From assembly GCA_034687125.1 (NCBI GenBank), contig JAQGBZ010000160.1, forward strand, positions 62,001 through 126,000: 64,000 nt of DNA. The letters are read 5' to 3'. Positions 1-11,490 of the stretch are shown here, in pieces (positions within the stretch are counted from its first letter, which is position 1; each line of letters starts with the position of its first letter). The notes beneath the pieces were generated by a model. The model did no database searches. It had not been told where the DNA came from and was given only the letters and a program-made list of their open reading frames with translations. Made by a program: the position numbers and the translations under genes. Origin of the DNA: Neelides folsomi. Its lineage: Eukaryota > Arthropoda > Collembola > Neelipleona > Neelidae.

Positions 1-1708
1 TATACAGTATATTCTATATTGTAAAGCTAAGGTTAGTTGTTATATCTTTTAAGTATTAAGGGAATAATTTGGAGCATTTAAGAGAAAAAAAGACATCCGA
101 AGGTTCTACGCACTCTGAGTATAAGCAAGTAATATAGGTAATATAGGAAGAATCACGCTGTTGAGCAAAGTGACCATTAAATATTCGGAGGCCTTTTGAG
201 GACAAAGAACTGAAGCTTCACTTCTGGATTTCTGCCAAAAGATCCTTTTTTCCAAAGCGAGGATGAGAATTTGGTGTTTTGGCAAAGACTGGGGGAAATG
301 GGATTGGAAAGGAGAATCATTCCCCGATTTCCCTTATTCCCAATCCCACGAGAGGAAAATTTTCTTTCTTTTTATATCTTTTAGGGTCAGGAATGGACAA
401 AGAGTTGAAATGCGTTGAAGAGACATCCAAAGCCCAAAACCCTCAAAACCTCCATTTTTATTGAAATTTTTATTAGAGGGAATTTTTTATTTCCCGGAAG
501 CTTTCAATTCCAACGACCGCTACAGGAAATTGTCAAAAACGCACATTCACAAATTTAGGAAAACCTTGAAGAATTTATCAATTTATCTTCCAAAATTTAA
601 TTCTAAATTATTCCAAAAATGTTGAATATCAAATTAATTTAAGAAATTAATTAATTTTAATTTAAAATGAAGAATACGATAATGATCCTAATATTTAATT
701 CTTAACAATAATTAACTAAATAACAATAATTAAAAAGTATTCCAAACGTCAATTTCAATTTTTTGGTTAAAATAGAACTTCAAAGGGTAAATTGATTTAA
801 CCAACCTCTTTACTTAATTTTCCTCTTTTCCATATTAAATATTCCCCAAAGAGGAATTACTATTCATTCTGCGTTCTTTTGGTACATTTAATATGTAAGT
901 GTGTCATGTCAGTTCACATTTAAATACTACGGAGATTCATTCAAAGTCGTTTTAAGACTTCCAACATTTCTAACATTGTCTTGGTGGGGAAGAAATAAAA
1001 TCAACTTGCGTGAGCGGAAAGAGACCAACTCAACTTCTTAGGTTTTTTCTTCTTTTCTCCATTTGACTTGAAATAAGGAAATGGGAATTGGAGTTTTAAT
1101 TGACAGCTTTCTTTTTGATTAGGTCTTTACATCTTTCAAGCCCCATCCACAATTTTTCTTTTTCAAGAATTATAAAATGTTTCTTTAACTTTTGATAAAA
1201 AATGAAAATGAGAAAAGTAATGAAGAACTCAAACTTTCCACTTTCATCTTTTTACACTTGGTGAGCATATTTATCAATTTACAAACTTAAAGGAAGCTTT
1301 CCAATTAACTTTAACTTATTCCTATTATAGCCACTATATTTTATGTGCACTTTGTAACAGAAAAAAGTTGAATTAAATCAAAAATCTGACAATGAGTAGA
1401 TATATTGTACTACATTTTATGAACAGAAAGTTAATAAAGAAATAATTAATATTCCCATATAATCCCAATTAATTATCGTCAATTAACAAGAAAATTGTAA
1501 AATATTCAATTTTAGGTTCAACGTTAACAATTAATAAAATAGGAATTACAGTGGGATTTAATTTATAGAAAAATTTTTGTTTATAATCCTTCGGTAAATG
1601 AGCACATTGCTCGTTTTAAGTACTCTATAAAATGCCAAAGTAATGATTAAAAATAAAATATTATTTTGATTAAATCAGAAACTTTAATTTACTATTATCG
1701 TAAATAAT
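1..1708. other. AT-rich intergenic spacer
   Basis: No reading frame here has coding character or usable splice sites. A slightly GC-richer patch lies around 240-420. Nothing else was recognised. Confidence 0.5.
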
Positions 1709-2826
1709 ATGCATTTCTATTTTAAATACTTTGTTATAATTCTCGTGATTAATACCTTGATTAAAAATTGTAAGTGTGTTACCATTCCGGTTGTCCCAGA
1801 CCCACCTGCGGATTGGAAATATGACAGTCCATTTGAAAATTCGTTATTTTCCACAAAAAAATTTACAGAAACGTGTGATCCTAAAAATAACAAAGAATTT
1901 CAATTTGAATTTGAATACAGCTGTGTTAAATATTCAATATTTCCAAATTATCGATGTTTGTGTTCACCTGGGTATGCTGAAGGTACCCAACTTAAAGTAT
2001 TTCGCCCAGAAACTGATTTGGTAATAAATCTAAAGATCCTTATTCAACTTATATATCAAAATGTTTCCATTTAATCAACTAACAAGCGGTATTCCACGAT
2101 GTTGTGGGTCAGAATAAGGGGTGGACCTTCACCTGAAGATTGATCAAAATTAATTAAAAAATTTAATCTAATTAATCTAAGCATGTAAACAATTTGACTT
2201 TAATTAAACTAAAATTATTTGGTTAGGTTAATTTCCGTTACGGATCGGGTTTGTTTTAAATTTAGCAATTTAGTTCATCAGGAACGGGCTAATTCGACGT
2301 ATTGCTTAGGTTTTTTACGAAATATTATCATTTGGGGTTATTATTGTCCGCGTAGCTTACCATTGGCTGACCTTTTTAAAATATTTTTTCGAAAACACAA
2401 GTTGATTTCATTCAATACCCCAAAAATATTTAATGCTAAATTTAAAAATGCAACCCGATTTAAATGAACTCATTCCAACATTTAAATTAATTTCATGTGT
2501 ATGAAAATTAGTTTACCTAATTTGGAACTTAATATATTTTAACCTAAGTAAAATTAATTTAAACATTTATGTTATAATTCGAAGACTAGTAGAAAAAATT
2601 ATTTTTTTATTCAAATGCAGAAATTTATTATTTGAAATGTAGAGAAAATATTGGACAATATTTCAATGTAGAGGTGTTTACGAAACGCGTGCTATACAAA
2701 AAAAGAAAACAAAGAAATGAAAGAAATTTAGGTATTTATAGTGATTATTTTTTAATATGCAATGAAAAATGGAATACTGAATGCAAAAATAATATTTACG
2801 TATGTAAAGATGGGTTTCATCATTAA
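1709..2826 (+). CDS. Small secreted cysteine-rich protein (two exons)
   Basis: Exons are 1709-1982 and 2621-2826. The donor AG|GTACCC (phase 1) joins the acceptor after AAATGCAG and gives an open 159-residue protein. The first 23 or so residues (MHFYFKYFVIILVINTLIKN) form a hydrophobic signal peptide. The mature part has a proline-rich start (PVVPDPPADW) and scattered cysteines including the EGF/EB-like segment CLCSPGY, then a basic stretch (KKRKQR) and a cysteine-rich tail ending CKDGFHH. I do not recognise a named family; the spacing resembles the loosely conserved EB or EGF-like modules of invertebrate secreted proteins. Its neighbour at 3564-4096 on the other strand has similar cysteine spacing, so the two may be diverged relatives. 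The phase-0 alternative donor after residue 104 gives an early stop, so it was not used. Confidence 0.55.
2021..2620 (+). other. Intron of the 1709-2826 gene
   Basis: The intron really begins at 1983. It holds an 82-codon open stretch (2219-2467) on the plus strand with no start-site or splice support; it could be a remnant of something mobile, but I cannot identify it. Confidence 0.3.
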
Positions 2827-3563
2827 TGGACGAAACCAAAACAATATTATAACAATATAATTCAAAAATTTATTACTGATAAATGGGCTTATTTAACCAC
2901 TATAGGAATTGTGGTATGGGGTCAAGAGCACAAGTATTTATCCATATATACATTTAAATTTGGATTTCTTACTGTTTCCCACTGTTTCCCGTCTTTGGGG
3001 CCCGTTATTAAACGCAAAGGCATTTTGTTTTAATATAAAAAATACTTTTAATTAATTTATATTGTTAAATTCCTAGTTCTCTGGGAATGACTACGCAAAA
3101 TTGAATTCAAGGTTTCACATGTAAAATTATGTGTAAAATTATATGCAAAATATGAAACCTAATTTGTTTCACATTTAAAATCACTTATAATATACTTAAT
3201 TAATTATATATGCAAAACATATATAAACCCTATGAATTGACACCAATAGCTTTGTATTGAAATGCCATTTCAACCCTAATTTATAATTAATAATTTCGTT
3301 CAAAAATATTTAATTAAAATGAATAAAAAATACCTATCGGACATATCATGGATTACCCATTCTAACCTTGTGGAAAGGTTGTGCCCATGGTGACAATAGT
3401 CTATTGCTGCTAATGTGAAAAATGAATTTTCTATAATTAAATGTCTCACTTGATAGTTGCCATTCAAATATTATGCTATTACATTTTTTCAATTTCATTT
3501 TATTTATTGTTATTTATAAGAAATAATATACTCTAATTTATTAAATTATTGTAATTAATTTAT
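2827..3563. other. Spacer between two convergent cysteine-rich genes
   Basis: AT-rich, with repeated short motifs around GTGTAAAATTATATGC (3120-3150). No gene was seen. Confidence 0.4.
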
Positions 3564-4096
3564 TTATTTAAGTTTCACACATTTATTTAAGTATTCAGAA
3601 TAAAAATATCTATCAAAACAGATACATTTTGGAATTTTATTTTCTACATCACAATACAAATTGCTAAATGTATTACATTTAAAAATATCAGAGTCTGGAT
3701 TTTTCTTACAAGTATCACCATGTTCTGCATTAAACTGGTTATTTCCATTATTTACCCGTTTACAAAATTCAGAATCAGCTATATAGTTTTTTTTGCAAGT
3801 ACATATTGTTCTAATTTTGTTTATGATTTTCACTTTTTTGCAAACTAAATTACCATCTGGATGACACGAATAAATTACTGTATCCAAAGTTACGACACAT
3901 TTTTCAAAATACAAGGCATAACGAAGAATTTTATCAGGAGGTTCTCCAGTATGACCAGTAGGTTCTCTTGTTGGAGACTCGGTTGGTGCTTTTGTGGTAG
4001 GAACAATTAGAGGTTCAGTAGATGGAACAATTGGAGGTTCAGTTGGTGGAACTATTGGAGGATTAGTTGGCGAAATCGTGGGTTTTTGTGTTGGTC
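3564..4096 (-). CDS. 3' exon of a secreted, mucin-like stalk plus cysteine-rich domain protein (partial)
   Basis: One long terminal exon, opened by the acceptor TTATTTCAG at 4097-4105 and read in phase 2, with its stop at 3564-3566. The first 55 or so residues are a Pro/Thr/Ser/Glu repeat of the type PPIVPPTEPPIVPSTEP, like a mucin-type stalk. About 117 residues follow with 13 or so cysteines, including CTCKKNY and CICFDRY pairs of EGF/EB type, ending KCVKLK. The 5' exon or exons with the expected signal peptide were not found in 4.1-5.5 kb. I do not recognise the family; an extracellular or cuticle/mucus-associated role is only inferred from composition. Confidence 0.6.
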
Positions 4097-7000
4097 CTGA
4101 AATAAAAACAAATGATTGAAAATAATAAAGATAAAATTGAAAATTTCATTTTGGAAAACAAATTTAATAAATGAAATAATGATTGTTCAAGTTAAAGTTT
4201 ACAATAGGTTTATATAGGAAATTCAGATTCACTTTATTAATATCAAATTTCATATATTATTATTAGATTGCAAATATTACATTTATGTAAATATTAATAA
4301 ATAATAATTTAACATAGTTTAAATGATGATTTAATAATAATTATTTTAAATAAACATAATGTTACTCGAGTTTTTGTAGTAAAATTATAATATCAGTAAA
4401 TGTTTGTACAAAATAAATATTTATGGTAGTTGACCTAGTTAAACGTGAAAATTAATATCTAAATAATAATTATTAATATCTCATTCTTATTATATTGTAA
4501 TATTATTATTGAAAAAAGGTTCATGTGAATAAGAATTATGATAAGTCTAAATTAATACTCAAAATTAATTTACAGAATTAACAATATCTTTTTAAAAGAT
4601 AAAAGTCCACAACAAAGTGATGAACATTTCAACCTACAGGATTTTCATTTGATGTCATATTAACTCTCTTAACCCTCACTTCTTGAATAACTCCTTTAAA
4701 TTGCTTCATTTTAAATCCAAGGCGGCAGGGTGGATTTTTTATTTTAAGTATTAAGCCTAATGAAAATTACACCCACGTATACGTGGGATACAGGAAAGTC
4801 GTGGATCTGTCAGAAACAGTTGATGCACTTGTAATTTTCTAATTGTAAACATGTTTATTTTTCCTATTTAAGTAAAGCTCATTTATAGCATTTAGATTGT
4901 AAGGTCATAAAGTCATAATATTTCAAATTCATTTTTCTCATCTCGTTGATCTTTATAAAATGTAAGGCAATTTAATGAAAATACTTTGCTTTTTTAAATA
5001 TTCCTTTTCATCAATGTCAATAAGTCGTAAATAAGTAGGTATTTGTTTATTACCGATGTATAATATAATATATAATAAAAAATATAAAAATTTCCTTGTA
5101 TTTCTGTCTAGTGTCTAGACATTTATTAAATTTTATATTTTGTTTTATTTTAAACATTAATTTAGATAAAAATAAACAATAATATTCTATTACAATTTTG
5201 AAACTATAACCTACTTACAATTATTTTTTACAATTATAATGTAAACTTCAATGACTTGTGACTTGACAAAACTGTGACATATTTGTCACGTAACAATACT
5301 GTAATACGTTTATGCATTAGCCCCCATATCTCTTGCTAAATCATTTACCAAAATCAATTGTGGAATTTAGAAAAAATTCAAATCATATCGTCCTTATTGA
5401 TTTAACATTATATTTTATTGCCCCTTTATGGTTGTTTTTGTCCTATATGTTTGTATAAGCTGTGTCATTATAATTTCAATAAGAAATTAAATTATTATTA
5501 ATTAAAGTAAAAAATATGAAGCTAACTGGTACAATACTTATTAAATTTGTATATTTTTATCCATGTATGATCTTAAATATTGGTTGACCATAAATTTATA
5601 TTTATGAAAAATTAATAGTTTTTTTACAAATTATGATAACAAATGCCTATATTTTCCTGATTGGCAATTGACAATAAATTTTAATGATTTGATCCTAACT
5701 TTCTGACATTTATTTTGACAAAATTAGTAGTATTATATTAAAAGAATGAATACGCCAATTTACAAAATGGCTGTTTTAATTTACGTTATCGCGTGAATGA
5801 ACTCCGAAACTCACAACTCACAATTCTTTGTAATTATCCCTTTATTTCCCTACTCCAAATGAGTTGGTGTTTGTCAAAAGGTACTTGACACGTGTAAACG
5901 TGGTGAAATCTCATGATCAATTCCCCAACTCCAATTTTCTCCAATTGTGCTTTAGCTAAATAGGAGTGATATCGATTGGGAAAGGTAATTAAAGAAGATG
6001 TCGAGAAGGGAAAGCAATCAGAAATCTCTTCAACGTTTTCCTACTAAAATAAGGAAGAGATCCATACGGAAATGTAAGAGATGGTAAATCATTTTATTAC
6101 GCTTACAAGCTCTTACTGGTTCCTAATACGATTATTGAAACTACCTATATACATTTAGACTATATATATATATATGAACTACATTAATGTATATGTAATA
6201 CATTCATGTGTTTATAATACATTCATATATGTAATACATTCATGTCATTGGAGTATAGCTTTATATGAGCCATATCCATTTTTTCTCATATAAATTAACT
6301 CTTCACTGAATTTCACTCACCTTCGCTTTCTCGCTCCACTTAACGCATACAATTTTCACTGAAGGATCTTAATCTCTTCAAAGCTTGATAAATTTTGCTT
6401 AAAAACATCCTTAATGAAGATGTCTTTGAAGGAAAAAACGACATTTACTTTTTTTTCTTTAACAAGAAAGATTTACATTTATTTGGGGAAAAGCACAAAG
6501 TTTTCACATTTATAAACGAAGAGATTCATTTCCTTTGCTCTAATACTTTTTATGCTAATGAGATAAAAGAAAGTACTTTGAATAATCAATATTAAAATTA
6601 ATGTGTTCTTGCATAGCATTTACACTCCGCTGCGCTTAGCTTCGGCGAAAGTAAAATTGGGGCATTGGTGAACTTTTCGTAGCGCCATCCAACGTTAGAT
6701 TATTCCTAACTTACATCAATCAGCTGAATACAAATCAGAGCAAGTATGGAAATGTTTAATGACTTTAATGGCTTCTGTATTTAATTTATACTCTTTTACT
6801 TTTAATGAACTTTGTATATGTAAACATTCTATAAATTAATTGCTCCAATTTATAAACATGATAAATAAGACAGACTTTTATTTAATGGAGTTTGTTATTT
6901 TAGCAAAAATAGCCCAAGTGTTAGAAATTAATTAAACTTTACCAGGCTGAACTTAAGGAATTTTTAATCTCACGCGTTTAATTGTACTTGGATCTTAATG

Positions 7001-7330
7001 TGAATACTTAGAAGTTGGTAAAACTATTTAAGAGAATTACTATTTTAATGAAAAAGATTCTCTCATAAATTGTTCACAAAGAACTCTATGCATAAAATAT
7101 ATGAAATGTATAATATAAAAAAAAGAAAAATATATCAATAATTTTTTATAAGTGAAACATCATTTTATTCTTTTTTGTCTTTAATCTTTGACTTTATTCA
7201 GTTCAGCTTTAATAAATATTCCTTGCAAAGATCTTCTTAAATAGCTCCTGGGCAGGACAGAGAATTACATAAAGATGACATGATTTACTAAAGTGAACTT
7301 TTATTGTATTTACAACTTCCTTATATTTTA
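4097..7330. other. AT-rich spacer, probably holding the missing 5' end of the 3564-4096 gene
   Basis: No confident coding region. A perfect 16-base palindrome lies at 4772-4787. A GC-richer patch at about 6600-6720 could be regulatory. Short open frames at 6395-6595 lack support. Confidence 0.4.
4772..4787. repeat. 16-bp perfect palindrome CCCACGTATACGTGGG
   Basis: Two back-to-back ACGTG cores separated by TAT-like bases. ACGTG is the core bound by bHLH-PAS factors, so a regulatory site is possible, but chance occurrence cannot be excluded. Confidence 0.3.
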
Positions 7331-7557
7331 TCATACACGTAAAAGAAAATGAAAATCCTGACAAAATAATGTCAATTTATAGTGAATGAATTGAAGCGTA
7401 TAAAATCGTAGGTTTTCCGTATCCGGGTAAAAGGGTTTATTCTCTTTTTTCTCATCCTCTTGTGAGGGAGTTTTGGGAGTTGATTCGTTATCTATGAGAA
7501 CCACGCGAGTATCTGATACTCCAAGTTTCACTCCAAGTCTAGTCTCACAGAATCAAA
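7331..7557 (-). other. Possible coding exon of an unrecognised gene
   Basis: The minus strand is open from about 7550 to 7331 and has coding-like composition at its start: RVVLIDNESTPKTPSQEDE, then lysines and FYPDTENLRF. The GC content is higher than the surroundings. The next frame upstream (7570-7700) is also open for about 48 codons. No partner exons or family were found, so this is only a candidate 3' exon; it may equally be untranslated sequence. Confidence 0.2.
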
Positions 7558-7709
7558 CTGCGAATCTCACAAAATTCACAATGGGAATCCTTGGCATTTC
7601 AATCGGACTTTCGCCATGTGCGGATTGGAAAAATTGGCCCTCGTTAGTGTCGCGGAAGACCCAGATGGGGAAAAAATACTCCAAACTCACGAACCTCATA
7701 CTTATTTAG

Positions 7710-10700
7710 CTCCTCGTTTATCCTTGTTTGCTCTTATAACCTACGCCTCGAATTTCATCATCATGACACGGACGTGCTGATATACACAACCACGATAACC
7801 ATCCATAATCATGCGTTATACAAATCATATACTTAAAAACTAAATATAAGTACATAAGTACATAAAAGTATATTCTTACTACATAAATACTATACTGTAC
7901 CTATATCAATACTATATATATACATATATTGTAGTATAAGTACTTATCTTTCATCATGCGTTGTGGAATGTGAAGTGCTGACATATACATTTCTTTTAGA
8001 TTTTTATATTCTTACAAATTATATGATATATTCTCTTTATATTCTATATACCATTCTATATTCTAAATTATAGAATGATTGTTATTTGAGGATTTATATG
8101 GATTTCTATAAGTATGCATTTGAAGTATAATGAACACTTTTCCTTTGATGATAGGTGAAAGTTGGTCTCGTTTAAGTTTTGATGGGTTTGGGGGAAGTCA
8201 AGGGCTAAAAGCAGTTCTTTGTTCGATTCAATCACCAAGTCAGAAGTCGTTTAATAATAAAAGGAGATTGGGAAGAAGTCAATAAAGGATTTAATTATTC
8301 ACCACCGACCCTTCATTACAATTCCTTTTTTCAATTTTATAACACAATGAATTTAATCCTATTTTAATTTCTTAATGTGTTTGCAACTTTATACAACTTT
8401 GCAACTCTATATAATTGATACAATATTTATTTGAAAATGGCAGCTTAATGATAATGAATAATGATGTAATGAATACGAGCATTGTAATTTAATGTAATGT
8501 AAAATGAATATGAGTGAAAATTAATTTGTGTTTGCATAAGTTATTTGAATAACTCAACAAATGAACATTCTGGTGAATTCTACTCAATGAGACTTCCAAA
8601 CGTTGCAAATGGATTTATCCAATCATTTTATTTGCATAATTATCTTTCCTACTTCATTAATTTATTTCCAATTAATATTCTAATAAACATTCTAATTGGA
8701 ATTTAAACATACATAGATATTTTCATATTTTATATAGATATAATACTCTAGGTATATACATATATTAAGTATCTGTATATTAAGTACACATACCAGCATG
8801 TGACTCTACAAACTTTGAATATTTTTTTTAGATTTCTTTCATGTGGATGTAAATTGATATTGGTTGTTTAATAGACACTATAAAAATGTTCTATGTGTAA
8901 TGTAACATGTTCTACCATGTATGTTAGGTTTAAGTGTTTAATATATATGAAACAGGTAATGATTTAATAGTACAGTGGATTTAATGCAAGAAGTTAATCT
9001 TAAATAACAAAATGTTATATTTAAATATAAATTCTGAATTAATGGATATTTAATCAATACATTTTAAATCTAAATTATAAATAGGCAAGTAAATCTTATA
9101 ATTAAATATAGTAATTTAAAGACGTTTAGACAATCACATTCAATATTCATAACTTGACTTAAACATTTTATTTATTTTACAACCATAAAAGGTTAATAAA
9201 TATAAATATAGACGTTTTGACTCACAAGTTGTACTTACATTTGTGAAGTTTCTCTTAAGGTCGTTGAATTAAAGAACATTTGACACATTGCATTGTAAAG
9301 AAATTGAACATTTCTCGTAAAAAATGAACAGATTTAATATTCATGACATTTATTGGAATACTCTTTATATTAAATAATTTTAATACATTAGGTAGTACGT
9401 ATATCTCCCATACATTTACATTGAATGTGATTTACATATCTTACTTTATATCTATTTACACACATTACATAATTTATATCACTAGCACTAACAGTGATTA
9501 CATTAAGAATACTAACATGTAAATAAATATAATATAGGATTTTTATATTTCGTATTGTGTTATGTGTTTAAGATTCATTTTCTACTCAATTAGTTAAGTT
9601 ATATCCTGTATAAAAAATAATTATGGAAATATTCTTTTTTTGTCTCTAACATTAGTTTCGAGATTTTATTACTACTTATACGGATTTTAACTTTTAATTT
9701 TATCGATTTAATATTATAAAGACTTAAATTAATTCTTAGAATATATAAAATCGTCTATAGAAGCTTGACATACTTATTAAGTTAAATATTTACTTATGTG
9801 GAATAAATAAGTTTTCATAAAGTTTCGTTTATTCTCAAAATGATGTTTATTTCTTAATCGTTTGCATTCTAGGTATTTACTCAAAGTTTTCCTCGAATGC
9901 ATCACGCCATTGACATTTTAAATAATTTGACAAAATTCTTATTAGCTGTGTCTGTGTAGGTATGCACATTTGTAAATCATGATCTCTTAAGGGTAAGACG
10001 GAAAAAGACGTTGCACAAATGCAATTAAAAATCATTCTCATTTTCTCACCCGCAAAATTCCTCTTCTTCGATTTCCTAATTTGCAAGTCAATTATTAAAT
10101 TTTTAAAATTTTAAATAATTTTAAATCGATATATTATTTTAAAGCTATTTTGCAATTTGCAGTTTATCTTAATCTTAAATAGCACTAAAAATTAAAGTGA
10201 TGAGCAAAATTAATTATTTTAGATTTAAATACTATTTTTATTGCAGTTTTTAAATTAAAGCGCCGTGTTTCATAGTTTGGAAGCATTTGATTTGATTTAA
10301 TAATAATTTAGATTAATTACTTTTTAATTTCTAAATTACTATTTCTAGATCTTGATTTAAATGCATGTTTTTCTTTATACCAATTTTACCTGTGCTAATT
10401 GTAGGTAGTAACATAAATAGCTTCAATTGATATTCATAATTATAATCAGAAATATTATACATACAAAAGATTAAAGATTATAATCGCAAAATTTAATTAT
10501 CTAAAAAGTTTCCATTCTCTGTCGACTCAATTATCATAATTGCTTTTTGTGAACTTATAAACCTTCATGATTATTTTAAATGAAGAAATTGACATTGATT
10601 TCTTTAATCCGATGTCCCATGTGTTGGAAATTGATCTCACTCACAAAGCTCACAATAAATAATATAATCTAAAACTTAGTTTGGGTTTCATAATGATTGA

Positions 10701-11490
10701 CATTAAGACAATTTTATTCCTCTAAATTTTAATCAATTAAAGTAGGCTTTGTATCCAAAAAAGGTTTTAACCAAATCTTATCCTGTTGATCAATCTCAAA
10801 TCTTTGTATATAAATACATGTTTGTAAGGATGTTTGAACATAGTGTAACTTTCTAAGTGTTTTCTAACATAAAAGCATAAGTACTAAATTTAGTACTTGT
10901 ACTTATATTAAGAAAATCCGATAGAAAAAGTCTTGAATACATTAAATGTCTTAAATGTAAAAAAGGATCTTAAATTGTTGTAAAGTGAGTGATAAAGAAT
11001 GAATTGTGGAGACCAAATCCTGAGTTGGTTGAGACTAAATCTTTTGGATCAAACTCCCAATGAAACATTTCTAACACGAGTCGGTGTGATCAGAGAAGGA
11101 TGGGAAAGTAGGTTAATCATTCTCCAAATAATGTGGAATTGTCTACTGTACTACAAACATATATTACATACATACATACATATGTATACTGTACATATAC
11201 TGTACATACCTGTACTACAAATAATGTATAATATATGTGTATACATATGCGAAATTGTGAATGTGTGGACTCTTAATATACATTTAGGTGAGAACGAGAA
11301 CATACGATACATACATATACCAAGCCAAGTACTTAAACCATATACTCATATATTTACACGCATTTGTATATACCAAATGAATATTTACCATATATTAGCA
11401 TATGTGTATAATGTGTTGTGTTGTGTGTTAGTTAATAAAAATTTAAGTATAGGATTTTGTGCAAATCGTAGCGTGGGTTGAGTGAGGGAT
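7710..11490. other. AT-rich spacer with simple-sequence tracts
   Basis: TATA- and TACA-type simple repeats occur around 7860-7940, 8720-8790 and 11161-11220 (ACATACATACATAC followed by TGTACATATACTGTACATAC). No gene was seen. The 11000-11120 patch is slightly GC-richer and could be transcribed downstream sequence of the minus-strand FNIII gene. Confidence 0.4.
11161..11220. repeat. CATA/TGTA microsatellite
   Basis: Runs of CATA units followed by alternating TGTACATA units, self-complementary over short stretches. Confidence 0.6.

Noticed and set aside
2219-2467. 82-codon frame in the intron of the first cysteine-rich gene
   Set aside because: No ATG-led context, no recognised transposon motif; the exon phases around it close without it.
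10999-11481. 160-codon plus-strand frame
   Set aside because: Mostly TACATA/TGTA microsatellite translated as Tyr/Ile/His; no splice or domain support.
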